From positions 1 to 64,000 of the forward strand of contig JAFGRY010000015.1 of assembly GCA_016934955.1 (NCBI GenBank): a stretch of DNA of 64,000 nt, read 5' to 3'. The position numbers and the translations under genes are program-made. This stretch comes from a bacterium (lineage in GTDB: Bacteria > Zhuqueibacterota > QNDG01 > JAGLOF01). The notes beneath the pieces were generated by a model that had not been told where the DNA came from, did not search any database, and saw only the letters and a program-made list of their open reading frames with translations. Each line of letters opens with the position of its first letter. The stretch's first letter is position 1. Of this stretch, positions 45,937 through 54,866 are shown piece by piece.

Positions 45937-45974
45937 GTAGCCTCCCAAGATGCGCACAATCAGTGCTGAATCGT

Positions 45975-46769
45975 TTACCGCTGACAAACGGCGCAAAAAT
46001 AGGTCGATCTGCCGCTTATGGTGGTTTTTTCTACCGGGTTCCCGCAGCGGCAGGTCTTTTTCTGGTACACCGCAAGAAATTCCTGAAATGATCCGCTCTT
46101 CTCGTCAATTCGTCTGAAATCGGAAATTGTCGTGCCGTTGAGCCTGATCGCTTTTTTAAGGATTGTTTTTGTATTGGACACGATCGCTGCGAACCGGGCC
46201 TCATTCAGCGTGTCTGCCCGCTGCCGGGGATCGATTCCCGATGCATGCAGTATTTCAATTGCATATATATTGCCGAGTCCGGCGATGACCCGCTGGTCCA
46301 GCAGTAATGTTTTGATCGCTATCTTGCGTTGCTGCGCCTGTTCCTTCAGATAGTCCGCGGTGAACCGCCGGGACAGCGGTTCCGGTCCGAGGGCCTCGAT
46401 CTGCGGTGAGAGACTCTCTTCAGGTATGATTCGAATGCTGCCGAACGTCCTGACATCATCGAATATGAGCGCACTGTTATCGGCAAATATCACGGCAGCC
46501 CGACAGTGACTGGAGGTGCTGTTCCGGTCATCGGTATAAATGAGCTTGCCTGTCATTCGTAAATGTATAATAAATTTACGCCTTTTCGAAGTCATAATCA
46601 AGATGTATTTCCCTCTGCGGGAAACAGCGGTGATCGCACCGTGTTCGGCGTCGGTATAGGATGAACGGACGGTTCCCGGACGGTGTTCGACAATGTCCGT
46701 GACGGTTTTACCGAGCACCGAACGCCGCAATCCTCTGACTACCGTTTCCACTTCCGGCAATTCAGGCAT
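45975..46769 (-). CDS. mutM: Formamidopyrimidine-DNA glycosylase
   Basis: 264 aa. It begins with the catalytic PELPEVETVVRGL (Pro2 and Glu3 act in base excision), has the helix-two-turn-helix region (LLDQRVIAGLGNIYAIEIL) and ends in a zinc finger with CRCGNP and CAVCQR. It removes 8-oxoguanine and ring-opened purines. It overlaps the PerR gene by eight bases, which ties DNA repair to the oxidative stress response. Confidence 0.95.
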   Translation of the reverse strand: MPELPEVETVVRGLRRSVLGKTVTDIVEHRPGTVRSSYTDAEHGAITAVSRRGKYILIMTSKRRKFIIHLRMTGKLIYTDDRNSTSSHCRAAVIFADNSALIFDDVRTFGSIRIIPEESLSPQIEALGPEPLSRRFTADYLKEQAQQRKIAIKTLLLDQRVIAGLGNIYAIEILHASGIDPRQRADTLNEARFAAIVSNTKTILKKAIRLNGTTISDFRRIDEKSGSFQEFLAVYQKKTCRCGNPVEKTTISGRSTYFCAVCQR

Positions 46770-47178
46770 CGGCGCTCCCTTTCAGACAGGCTCGGCAGAC
46801 ACCCTTCAGGTTGATCTGCCTGCAGGTGATCCGGTGGCCGTCTATCATACCGCTCTCGAGCATGCCGGCACCCGTATGGAGATCGTAGATGGCGCCGCAA
46901 CGGTCACACTTGAAGTGGATATGGGGAAGAGGGTCATACTCGTACCTGACTTCATTCTCGAACATGCGAAATTCGGAGATGAGATTGTGCTCGACCAGAA
47001 TGCGCAGCGTGTTGTATACAGTGGTCTTGGAAAGCGTCGGCATCTGGCCTTTCAGCGCCTGATAGATCATGTCGGCTGTCGGATGATTATGGCCCGTTTG
47101 CAGGTACTCGAGAATTTTGATACGCTGCATGGAAGGGGGCACATTCGCCTTTTTCAGGATTCTGAAAAGATTCTCCAT
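46762..47178 (-). CDS. perR: Fur-family regulator, PerR-type
   Basis: 138 aa with a winged helix (PPSMQRIKILEYLQ, LSKTTVYNTLRILVEHN) and a metal-binding C-terminal domain. CDRCGAIYD and CRACLK form the structural zinc site. The ligand region PLPHIHFKC and an N-terminal His (GHNHPTADMIYQAL) match PerR, which senses peroxide by metal-catalysed oxidation. A perfect 17-bp PerR-type palindrome overlaps its own promoter, so it should repress itself and the nine genes behind it. Fur cannot be fully excluded without the key Asp/Asn residue being tested. Confidence 0.88.
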   Translation of the reverse strand: MENLFRILKKANVPPSMQRIKILEYLQTGHNHPTADMIYQALKGQMPTLSKTTVYNTLRILVEHNLISEFRMFENEVRYEYDPLPHIHFKCDRCGAIYDLHTGAGMLESGMIDGHRITCRQINLKGVCRACLKGSADA

Positions 47179-47199
47179 GACCGTACATCCCTTTTCAAG

Positions 47200-47242
47200 A
47201 TTGTAATGATTACAATATAAAATGTAATATCAAGTTTGTCAA
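47200..47242 (-). promoter_or_regulatory. PerR promoter with overlapping PerR box
   Basis: On the minus strand TTGACA (47237-47242), 17 bases and TATATT (47214-47219) form a consensus promoter. ATTGTAATGATTACAAT at 47200-47216 is a perfect 7-1-7 palindrome of PerR/Fur type that covers the -10 and the start point. The layout is classical repression of the ten-gene operon. Confidence 0.9.
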
Positions 47243-47272
47243 TAGTTTTTTTCTGTCCGGATAATAAATATC

Positions 47273-47329
47273 TTGACATTTCCCGGATATTTTTTTATAC
47301 TTGTCACTAACAAATGTTGTTATTGACAA
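47273..47329 (+). promoter_or_regulatory. Promoter and operator of the first MarR gene and Mbs-like operon
   Basis: TTGACA (47273-47278), 17 bases and TATACT (47296-47301) form a near-consensus promoter. Directly on the start point lies a 29-bp inverted repeat, 47301-47329, with arms TTGTCACTAACAA and TTGTTATTGACAA (one mismatch). A repressor bound there would block transcription; the MarR protein encoded next is the obvious candidate. Confidence 0.82.
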
Positions 47330-47342
47330 TATTGGATTCGCG

Positions 47343-47774
47343 ATGCAGAGAAGCTTTTTCGATCTTGTTCAGCAGATTAAAAAAAAGTGTACCGTGACTG
47401 AAAGGCAGATCCAGGACGAACTGAATCTCACCCAGGCTGAATTCGGCGCCCTCCGCCTTATCCAGCCGGGAGAATCTCTGCAAAACGGTGTTTTCTCCGA
47501 TAAAATGGGCCTCTCGGTTTCCAGGGGGAGCCGGGTCATCAACCAGCTTCGAAAAAAGGGCTTTGTGGTCATCAAGCCGGTCCCGCAGAACCGACGCTGC
47601 CACGAGATATCCCTGACCCGCAGCGGCGAAGCGGTTCAGGCACGTATCAACGACCGCATACTCAGCTGTGAAAATTCGTTTCTCGAGCATCTTCCCGCCC
47701 AGATGCGAGTTCAGGTATTCGACAATCTCGAATACATCCTTGAAATCATGGAAGGCAATAATTACCGTGTTTAA
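47343..47774 (+). CDS. MarR-family regulator heading the Mbs-like operon
   Basis: 143 aa from the ATG at 47343 (MQRSFFDLVQQIKKKCTVTE); an upstream TTG would lie in the operator. The winged helix has LTQAEFGALRLI, FSDKMGLSVSRGSRVINQLR and a wing at NRRCHEISLT. Four aligned positions with the regulator at 59530 (KKC, EF, SxSRGSR) show they are paralogues. Cys16 in IKKKC is conserved between them and could be a redox or sulfur sensor. It ends nine bases before the first Mrp-like gene. Confidence 0.85.
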   Translation: MQRSFFDLVQQIKKKCTVTERQIQDELNLTQAEFGALRLIQPGESLQNGVFSDKMGLSVSRGSRVINQLRKKGFVVIKPVPQNRRCHEISLTRSGEAVQARINDRILSCENSFLEHLPAQMRVQVFDNLEYILEIMEGNNYRV

Positions 47775-47783
47775 TGAAAGGCC

Positions 47784-48290
47784 GTGCCGAAAATGAAACG
47801 ACTATCCAACACGCTGCTGCTGTTTGCCATACTGCTTCTTGTCTGGCTGGCGCTGACAGATTTCAATCTCGCCGACCGGCTGCTTCCCGGGGCGGTCTTC
47901 TCCCTTGTGGTAGCGGCCATATTTGCGCCCGGACTCGATATACTCTCTGAAATCCGGCCGTCCTGGCGGGGAATCGGGTACGGGCTCGTCTATCCTATCG
48001 TGTTTCTCAGGGAACTGGTTCTGGCCAATCTCGATGTCGCTTCCCGGGTTGTCCGTCCCCGTATTCCCATCAGTCCCGGAATCGTGAAAGTAAAAACTTC
48101 GCTGCGTTCCAGGCTGGGCCGGATCATTCTCGCCAATTCCATTACCCTCACGCCCGGGACGCTGACCGTGGAAACGGAGGGGGAATTCTTCTACATTCAC
48201 TGGATAGACGTAACCTCTCCCGACATAGAAGAGGCGAGCAGGGAGATCGTCCGTACCTTCGAAAAATATCTGGAGGTGATGTTTGGCTGA
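47784..48290 (+). CDS. MrpE-like subunit (MbsA/MbhA type)
   Basis: 168 aa, two N-terminal membrane helices (TLLLFAILLLVWLAL and LLPGAVFSLVVAAIF) and a soluble tail with the MrpE signature LANSITLTPGTLTVE. By family knowledge it belongs to the Mrp-type cation antiporter module that couples Mbh/Mbs complexes to Na+ or H+ movement. It is the first structural gene of a thirteen-subunit-like cluster whose order A-B-C-D-E/F-G-H-H'-M-J-K-L-N matches archaeal Mbs. Confidence 0.9.
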   Translation: MPKMKRLSNTLLLFAILLLVWLALTDFNLADRLLPGAVFSLVVAAIFAPGLDILSEIRPSWRGIGYGLVYPIVFLRELVLANLDVASRVVRPRIPISPGIVKVKTSLRSRLGRIILANSITLTPGTLTVETEGEFFYIHWIDVTSPDIEEASREIVRTFEKYLEVMFG

Positions 48291-48543
48291 TACTATTTAC
48301 ACAATCAGCGCCTTTATCGCCCTGGCGGCCGTGATCACCGCTGGTGTGCGGCTCATTGCCGGCCCCACGGTCGCGGACCGGGTGATTGCGCTTGACGTGC
48401 TGACCATTATCACCGTTTCTCTCATCGTGTACATCGCCCGGATGAGCGGCAGGATTATCTATGTCGATGTGGCCATGGTCTACGCCCTGATCAGTTTTGT
48501 CGGGGTTGTTGCCTTCGCGCGATTTCTGGAAAGGGGGCTCTGA
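48283..48543 (+). CDS. MrpF-like subunit (MbsB type)
   Basis: 86 aa from a TTG start that overlaps the previous stop by eight bases. Three membrane helices and the MrpF motif GPTVADRVIALDVL. Part of the antiporter module. Confidence 0.9.
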   Translation: MADTIYTISAFIALAAVITAGVRLIAGPTVADRVIALDVLTIITVSLIVYIARMSGRIIYVDVAMVYALISFVGVVAFARFLERGL

Positions 48544-48863
48544 TGGCGCTTGCTGGTTCGCTGCTGACGCTTGCCGGTTCGTTACTGCTCTTTCTCGGCG
48601 CTCTCGGGGTGCTGAGAATGCCCGATGTATACAACAGGATGCAGGCCGGAACCAAGGCGACGACGCTCGGCACCATTCTCTTTCTCACGGGGATCGGTAT
48701 CGGCCGGCTTCCTGAACCCTGTATATTCCGGGTCCTGATCCTGATCCTCTTTATCATCCTCACCAATCCGGTTTCATCACATGCGCTGGCGCGGGCCGCT
48801 CATCGGGCCGGCATCAGGCTTACCGAGGGCTCGGTCAAAGACGACCTCGACACCCATGCATAA
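48543..48863 (+). CDS. MrpG-like subunit (MbsC type)
   Basis: 106 aa, start overlapping the stop of the MrpF-like gene. It has the MrpG motif GVLRMPDVYNRMQAGTKATT after helix 1 and the conserved LTNPVSSHALARAAHRAG. Confidence 0.92.
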   Translation: MALAGSLLTLAGSLLLFLGALGVLRMPDVYNRMQAGTKATTLGTILFLTGIGIGRLPEPCIFRVLILILFIILTNPVSSHALARAAHRAGIRLTEGSVKDDLDTHA

Positions 48864-48881
48864 GAGGGAGAAAACAGCATC

Positions 48882-49139
48882 GTGTTTCCAATACTATTGT
48901 GTTACAGCCTCTGTCTCATGATGATCATCGCCGCTTTCGGAGCGGTGTATGTCAAAAATTTGACTTCGGCGGTGATCGCGGCGGGCGCCATCAGTCTTGC
49001 CGCCAGCCTGCTCTACCTGCTGCTTGCGGCGCCTGACGTGGCCATGACTGAAGCGGCGATCGGCTCCGGCCTGACCTCGGTCGTTTTCCTCTACACACTG
49101 CACCTGATAAAGAAGATAGATGAGGGCGATGATGATTAA
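48882..49139 (+). CDS. MbhD/MbsD-like subunit
   Basis: 85 aa from a GTG start. It has three helices and the motif LLLAAPDVAMTEAAIGSGLT, typical of MbhD and of the C-terminal part of MrpA. The acidic EA pair is thought to lie on the ion path. It overlaps the next gene. Confidence 0.9.
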   Translation: MFPILLCYSLCLMMIIAAFGAVYVKNLTSAVIAAGAISLAASLLYLLLAAPDVAMTEAAIGSGLTSVVFLYTLHLIKKIDEGDDD

Positions 49140-49812
49140 ACGTCTATTTGTCCTGCTCGCGGTCGCAGGTATGGCCGTGATTCTCATTCCGTTCGTCAGC
49201 GGTAACGGAGCGGGAGACGCGCTCAACAACGTCGCCGCCACCTATGTAGAGGATGCCCCCCGGGATTTGGGAACGATGAATATCGTCACCGCGGTGATCG
49301 TTACCTACCGCGGTCTCGACACCCTGGGTGAAGTCCTGGTGCTGTTCATCGCCACCGCGGGTGTGGGGTTCCTCCTGAAAAAACGCAGGGAGGGAGACCC
49401 GGTGCAGCCGCCGTCTGAAATCCTCAGTACCGGCGGTATGATCCTGATGCCGCTTATCGTGCTGTTCGGCATTTACGTATTCAGTCACGGCCACCTGACG
49501 CCTGGAGGCGGGTTCCAGGGTGGCGTGATCATCGCCACCGCATTCCTTCTGGCGATGCTTTCCGCCAGGCGGCTCCCCATCTATTCCGGGCTTCTCACCT
49601 GGATCGAGTCGGTTTCGGGATTCGCGTATCTGGCCGTGGGCGTTCTGGGCCTTGTTCTGGCCGGCGGCTTTCTCGACAGCAGACTGCTGCCCGCGGGCAG
49701 GTACGGCTCGCTCCTGAGCAGCGGCACGATACCCCTGATTTACACATTCATCGGATTGAAAGTCGGTACCGAACTGGTATCGATTCTCGATAAACTACGG
49801 AGCAATCAATGA
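49129..49812 (+). CDS. Fused MbhE- and MbhF (MrpB)-like subunit
   Basis: 227 aa. The first half (MIKRLFVLLAVAGMAVILIP, then TAVIVTYRGLDTLGEVLVLF) matches MbhE. The second half (STGGMILMPLIVLFGIYVF, then HGHLTPGGGFQGGVIIATAF) is MrpB/MbhF. In many Mbh/Mbs clusters these are two genes. The exact ATG (49120, 49129 or 49132) is uncertain; I prefer 49129. The start lies inside the MbhD-like gene. Confidence 0.88.
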   Translation: MMIKRLFVLLAVAGMAVILIPFVSGNGAGDALNNVAATYVEDAPRDLGTMNIVTAVIVTYRGLDTLGEVLVLFIATAGVGFLLKKRREGDPVQPPSEILSTGGMILMPLIVLFGIYVFSHGHLTPGGGFQGGVIIATAFLLAMLSARRLPIYSGLLTWIESVSGFAYLAVGVLGLVLAGGFLDSRLLPAGRYGSLLSSGTIPLIYTFIGLKVGTELVSILDKLRSNQ

Positions 49813-50165
49813 TACACGCAGTCACGGCAACCGGAATCATTCTGATCCTGACCGGCCTCTGGTGCATGCTGACCAGGAAACATATCATCCGGATTATCAT
49901 CGGATTCTCGATTATCGATACCGGTATTCACATAATGATCGTATCCACGGGCTATATCAGAAACCGTACCGCACCTATTCTCGACCACGCAGTGGGGCTG
50001 CAGGGAGCGGCCGATAAAGTGGTTGACCCGGTGCCTTCGGCGCTGGTGCTCACGGCCATTGTCATCGGACTCGCGGTCACGGCCCTCATGCTCAGTTATG
50101 CGGTCAAACTCTACCGCAGAAAACGAACTCTTGACATCAATAATTACGCGGAGTTAAAATGGTAA
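49809..50165 (+). CDS. MrpC/NuoK-like subunit (MbsG type)
   Basis: 118 aa, ATGA overlap with the preceding gene. Three helices with the NuoK-like acidic positions and the MrpC motif DPVPSALVLTAIVIGLA. Confidence 0.92.
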   Translation: MIHAVTATGIILILTGLWCMLTRKHIIRIIIGFSIIDTGIHIMIVSTGYIRNRTAPILDHAVGLQGAADKVVDPVPSALVLTAIVIGLAVTALMLSYAVKLYRRKRTLDINNYAELKW

Positions 50166-53100
50166 GCCCTGTCTATCTCCTGGTCGTGACCATCGCCGCT
50201 GTATTTCTGGTACCCCTCGCGGACAGAATCGGCAGATCGTACGGGATGAGTGTTTTCTATGCCGCGATCGCCGCGGCGGCCGGACTGGGCCTGTTCTGGT
50301 TCCTGTCGTTACGGGGAGGGGCGCCGGCGCAGAACGTGTTTATCGCCGGATTTACCGGCCCCTATGCAATCCAGCTGCAGCTCGGCATCGCCGAGTCATT
50401 CGTTATCGTGCTCGTCAACACGGTGTTTCTGCTGGCATCCATTGTCCTGGGCGGGGCCCTCATCAAGGAGAAAGCTTACGCCCTCACCCTCATGCTGCTG
50501 ATGCTCACCGGTATCAACGGCCTGGTGCTGTCCCGGGACCTTTTCAACATGTTCGTGTTCATGGAGCTGCTCTCAATTTCAACCTACGCTCTGGTGGCGA
50601 TGCCCCGAAACGGGCAGGCGTTCTCGGCCGGATTCAAATACATGATCGCCGGCGGGCTGGCTTCCACCTTTTTTCTGATCGGAACCGCTTTCGTTTACCG
50701 GACCGCGGGCACCCTGCATCTTGACTACCTGCTGCGTTCACCCGAACTGCTGCACGGCGGTGTCGGCTTCGCCGCTCTCTTCCTGGTCATCGCCGCCCTG
50801 CTTATCGAGCTGAAACCCTTTCCGGCGAACGGCTGGGCGCTGGACGTCTACCAGGCGGGTCATCCGGGTGTCGTTTCAATCATCACCACTGCGGGGACCG
50901 GAGCCGTCCTGTTCGTACTCTACAAACTCCTGCCCCTGATGAGTGTCCGTATGCTTCAGGTGCTGGGAGGCGCGGGAATAGTCACGTTTGTTTTCTCCAA
51001 TCTCGTCGCCATCAAGCAGGAAAATCCGGGAAGGCTGCTCGGCTACTCGTCCATATCGCAGACGGGGCTTGTCATCGCGGGCATGGTTTTCCTGAGACTG
51101 TTCGGTATCAGGGAGATCGCGGTCTACGCGGCGGTTGCCGGGGGCCTCTTCCTGAATCACCTCTTCGTCAAAGGCCTGATGTTCTGGCTTTCCGAGCGTG
51201 TCGGCCCCCGCCCGATAAGGGAATGGGGCGTGCTGGCCGGCAAGCCCCTGCTGCTCTTTCTTTTCGGACTTGCGGTCGTCGCTCTCAGCGGGCTGCCTCC
51301 GTTCCCCGGTTTCTGGGCAAAATGGGAATTTCTCAAGCTCCTCGCCGCAAACGGATATTACCCCGTACTCGGATTCATTCTTGCGGGATCACTGATAGAG
51401 GTATTCTATCTTTTCCGCTGGCTCGGGTACGCGGCCGTAAAGGAGGATCACGATACCATTTCCCCGGCGCCGGCAGTGACGCTGCCCATGGTCGCCGCCG
51501 CTATTCTGCTGCTGGCCGCCTCGGTTTTCTTCTCCGGTTCGCTGTCGGTCCGGGAGCCGCTGCTGCGGCTGATTCCCGCAGCCGGCATTCTTTTTTATCT
51601 GCTCGAACCGCTGCCCGGCAGAGTGAAGACCGTGCTTGCCCTGGCTGCATCGGGCAGCGCCGCGGTCATTGTGCTGCCGGGGCTTTCCGGGCTTCACCTT
51701 GTTTTCGGTATTATGCTGCTCGGAGGCTCGCTTGTACAGATGATTGCCGGACTCGGCAGCGGCGGCCGACGGCGCGGTATCTACCCCGGCATGGTGATGA
51801 TGGTCTATTCTTTTGCCGGTCTTCTGGTGACCGAAACAGCGCTGGGCTTCTTTTTCGCCTGGGAAATGATGACGCTGGCGTCCTATCTTCTTATTCTGCG
51901 CGGCTCCCGCAGCGCGCGGACGCCCCTTCTCTATATGATATTTTCCACGGGCGGCGCATTCCTGATTCTCGCGGGCTTGATCACGGCCCTGCCCGCAGGT
52001 TCGCTTTCCAGTGCGGGACTGGGCGATCTCGTGTTCAGCGGCGGCACCGCCTTCTATTTGATAATCGCCGGATTTCTCGTCAAGGCCGGGGTCGTCGGGG
52101 TGCATCTCTGGCTGCCCGGATTCTACAGCGAGGCGGACCATGACGTTTCTCCCATTTTATCCTCTGCCTTGAGCAAAGCCGCTGTTGCCGGCCTCTTCAT
52201 TTTCATGTCCCTCGCAAATGGAACGGTTCCGGGTTCCGATATGTTCTCCGTAATACTCGGCTGGATCGGCGGCCTTACCGCGTTTTTCGGCACCCTTATG
52301 GCCATCTATCAGGAGGATGCCAAGCGGCTCCTGGCGTTTTCCAGCATGGGACAGATGGGGTATATCATTCTCGCGGCCTCACTGATGAGCACCATCGGCT
52401 GGACCGCCGCCATATATATCGCCGTTACCCATCTTCTCTTCAAAGGTATAATGTTTTTATCGGTGGGAGGTGTCGTTTCCCGCCTCAATACCACGAACAT
52501 GTATGAAATGGGCGGCATGATCAAACGCATGCCCCTGTCGTTCATGACCTTTCTTATAGGACTCATCGCTCTTTCGGGTGTGCCGCCCCTTACCGGATTC
52601 GGGGGCAAATGGCTGCTCTATTCCGCGCTCGTCGGCAAGGGCTGGTACATGCTCACCGCCCTGGCGCTGTTTTCCAGCGCGGTGGCGTTTCTCTACTGCT
52701 ACCGGATCATTCATTCGGTGTTCCTCGGCCAGCTTAAGACCGGATTCCGTGCCGTGAAAGAGGCGTCTGTATGGTACCTGATTCCCCAGTTCATATTCGT
52801 GATGCTCATTATGATCTTTTCCATGGTTCCGAGACTGCTCATCGAGCCCATATCGGCCGCTGTCGGGAAGCTTGCCGGACCGGACCTCCTCTGGCAGGGG
52901 AATACGGTTTCCCATGCCCTCGGCTACTGGAACGGCACCACGGTGATGATGGTGACCATGGGCGTGTTCATGGTACCGCTCGTCTGGCTGCTCAGCCGCG
53001 TTCGCTCGATTCAGAAAGTGAAACAGTTCAACATCGTGTATGCCGCGGAGCGGCCCGACCGGCCGGAAACCACGCATTATGCCCATAACTTTTTCGCCCA

Positions 53101-53278
53101 TTACACGAAGGCTCTTGGATTCCTTTCCCTGCCGCTGGTGCGGCGGTTCTGGGAGGGAGCAGGAGAATGGATCAGCAGCATCGCCGCCGCGCTCCGGCAT
53201 CTGTATTCCGGAAACGGCCAGACCTACGCGCTGCAGGTGATGCTCTATATTACCGTGCTCTATCTGTTCATGCGCTGA
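50159..53278 (+). CDS. Double MrpD/NuoL-like antiporter subunit: MbsH and MbsH' fused
   Basis: A single 1039-aa frame contains two complete proton-translocating antiporter domains. The first (about 1-440) has the helix-5 Glu (FVFMELLSISTYALV), a helix-7 Lys (LIELKPFPANGWALD) and the second Lys (HLFVKGLMFW). The second (about 520-1039) has the equivalents EMMTLASYLLIL, FLVKAGVVGVHLWLPGF and THLLFKGIMFLSVG. Archaeal Mbs has two separate genes, H and H', in this place. Both domains keep the key charges, so two ion paths are predicted in one chain. It overlaps the MrpC-like gene by seven bases. Confidence 0.9.
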   Translation: MVSPVYLLVVTIAAVFLVPLADRIGRSYGMSVFYAAIAAAAGLGLFWFLSLRGGAPAQNVFIAGFTGPYAIQLQLGIAESFVIVLVNTVFLLASIVLGGALIKEKAYALTLMLLMLTGINGLVLSRDLFNMFVFMELLSISTYALVAMPRNGQAFSAGFKYMIAGGLASTFFLIGTAFVYRTAGTLHLDYLLRSPELLHGGVGFAALFLVIAALLIELKPFPANGWALDVYQAGHPGVVSIITTAGTGAVLFVLYKLLPLMSVRMLQVLGGAGIVTFVFSNLVAIKQENPGRLLGYSSISQTGLVIAGMVFLRLFGIREIAVYAAVAGGLFLNHLFVKGLMFWLSERVGPRPIREWGVLAGKPLLLFLFGLAVVALSGLPPFPGFWAKWEFLKLLAANGYYPVLGFILAGSLIEVFYLFRWLGYAAVKEDHDTISPAPAVTLPMVAAAILLLAASVFFSGSLSVREPLLRLIPAAGILFYLLEPLPGRVKTVLALAASGSAAVIVLPGLSGLHLVFGIMLLGGSLVQMIAGLGSGGRRRGIYPGMVMMVYSFAGLLVTETALGFFFAWEMMTLASYLLILRGSRSARTPLLYMIFSTGGAFLILAGLITALPAGSLSSAGLGDLVFSGGTAFYLIIAGFLVKAGVVGVHLWLPGFYSEADHDVSPILSSALSKAAVAGLFIFMSLANGTVPGSDMFSVILGWIGGLTAFFGTLMAIYQEDAKRLLAFSSMGQMGYIILAASLMSTIGWTAAIYIAVTHLLFKGIMFLSVGGVVSRLNTTNMYEMGGMIKRMPLSFMTFLIGLIALSGVPPLTGFGGKWLLYSALVGKGWYMLTALALFSSAVAFLYCYRIIHSVFLGQLKTGFRAVKEASVWYLIPQFIFVMLIMIFSMVPRLLIEPISAAVGKLAGPDLLWQGNTVSHALGYWNGTTVMMVTMGVFMVPLVWLLSRVRSIQKVKQFNIVYAAERPDRPETTHYAHNFFAHYTKALGFLSLPLVRRFWEGAGEWISSIAAALRHLYSGNGQTYALQVMLYITVLYLFMR

Positions 53279-53309
53279 CCGGCGTTTAGACTCTGGAGAT
53301 AATGACCAA

Positions 53310-54212
53310 ATGATTGTCAAAGCACTTTATATTGTTCTCTCCGTTGCCCTGGTGACCGTCTGGGGGCTCACCCTCACCGGTATTGTGAGAAAAATCGTGG
53401 CCAGAGTGCATGGACGGATCGGCCCGCCTGTCTGGCAGCCGTTCGTGGATATTATCAAGAATAACGCCAAGCGGACCGGTATCTCCCACGGCGTCATGTT
53501 CTACCTCGGTCCCGTATTCAGGATCGCCGGGGGCATGGGCACCTTTCTGTTCATTCCGGTGCTGTTCGGATCCGACATGTTTTCCAATTTCAGTTTCGCC
53601 GGCGATGTGTTCCTCGTGATGTATTTCATCTTTTTCGGACAGCTGGGCATGGCGCTCGGCTCGGGAGAAGGCGGCCATCCCTACAGCGCCATCGCCGTTG
53701 CCAGGGGCCTGGCGCAGATGAGCGCCTTTGAGGTGCCCTTCGCACTCTCGGTCATCTCGCTGGCAGTGCAGTACGACACCTTCAGCGTTTCGAGTATCGT
53801 GGCGGCGCAGCAGGGATCGATCTTCTCCTGGACCATGTTCACCAACCCCCTTGCCACCATCGCGGCGATCATCGCCATGCTGGGCATGAACATGCATTCT
53901 CCCTTCGATGTCGTGATCGCCCCCCAGGAGATTCCCATCGGTCCCCCCACCGAGTATCAGGGGAGTTTTCTCGGTATGCTTCACACGAACCGGGGCATTT
54001 TCAATGGCGCGAAACTGATACTCTTCATGAATCTCTATTTCGGCGGGGCCACCACCATACCGGAAATGATCGTCAAGACCTTCTGCATCTACATGATCTC
54101 GGTCTTTGTCGGCGTTTCCTTCCCCCGATTCCGGACTGATCAGTCGATCAGATTTTTTCTGGGAATCCCCACACTGATCGGTGTGGCGGCTGTTATTCTT
54201 TATTGGCTATGA
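53310..54212 (+). CDS. NuoH/MbhM-like membrane anchor
   Basis: 300 aa with about eight helices. It has the family motifs ARVHGRIGPPVWQPFVDI near residue 35 and GSGEGGHPYSAIAVARG. The loop PQEIPIGPPTEYQG corresponds to the acidic E-channel loop of NuoH. It joins the antiporter module to the peripheral arm. Confidence 0.93.
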   Translation: MIVKALYIVLSVALVTVWGLTLTGIVRKIVARVHGRIGPPVWQPFVDIIKNNAKRTGISHGVMFYLGPVFRIAGGMGTFLFIPVLFGSDMFSNFSFAGDVFLVMYFIFFGQLGMALGSGEGGHPYSAIAVARGLAQMSAFEVPFALSVISLAVQYDTFSVSSIVAAQQGSIFSWTMFTNPLATIAAIIAMLGMNMHSPFDVVIAPQEIPIGPPTEYQGSFLGMLHTNRGIFNGAKLILFMNLYFGGATTIPEMIVKTFCIYMISVFVGVSFPRFRTDQSIRFFLGIPTLIGVAAVILYWL

Positions 54213-54242
54213 TACCGCGTCGCGGAAAAAGAAAGGCCTGCT

Positions 54243-54860
54243 ATGCATAACAAAGAGACACTTCCAAATCTGGGATTACCGGAACATGAACGGGACCTGT
54301 TCTGTGACGCCAGGCCCCGGGTGTCAAAACCGCTTGCCTCCTATATCGAGAAATTTCTCAACTGGTCCCGGGCAAATTCCCTCTGGATTCTTGCCTACGG
54401 CACCGGCTGCGGCGCCATCGAGCTGCGGCCGCTGTTTACGGCCCGGTTCGACATCTCCCGTTACGGCATGGCGCCTCGCCCGACGCCCAGGCAGGCGTCG
54501 CTGCTGATGATCGGCGGATACCTGTCCGTGAAAACACTCAAACGGGTTATCCGCAGTTATGAACAGATGCAGAATCCCAAATTCGTGATCGGGCTCGGCA
54601 GCTGTACGGTCAACGGCGGTATGTACTGGGACAGCTATAACACCATCAACCGGCTCGACCATTATCTGCCGGTGGACGTCTACATCACCGGCTGTATGCC
54701 GAGACCGGAAGCGATTATCGCAGGATTTGAGCAGCTCAAGAAACGGATCAAAGACGGAAGGGCGGAAGGCGCCAACCAGTACGCCGAACAATTCGACTGG
54801 TATAAAGCAAATCAGAAAAAGATAATTACCGACTGGAACATGCCCGATTACAACTGGTAG
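54243..54860 (+). CDS. NuoB/MbhJ-like small subunit
   Basis: 205 aa. The proximal 4Fe-4S ligands lie in LAYGTGCGAIELRP, GLGSCTVNGGMYWDS and ITGCMPRPEAI. The first motif has one Cys, as in Mbh/Mbs, rather than the CC pair of complex I. It forms the electron entry to the large subunit. The C-terminal 40 residues are an extra tail. Confidence 0.92.
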   Translation: MHNKETLPNLGLPEHERDLFCDARPRVSKPLASYIEKFLNWSRANSLWILAYGTGCGAIELRPLFTARFDISRYGMAPRPTPRQASLLMIGGYLSVKTLKRVIRSYEQMQNPKFVIGLGSCTVNGGMYWDSYNTINRLDHYLPVDVYITGCMPRPEAIIAGFEQLKKRIKDGRAEGANQYAEQFDWYKANQKKIITDWNMPDYNW

Positions 54861-54866
54861 GATATT

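Noticed and set aside
51223-52143. 306-codon plus-strand frame inside the double antiporter gene
   Set aside because: It is Arg-rich shifted-frame sequence in high-GC DNA. The main frame is continuous through both antiporter domains.
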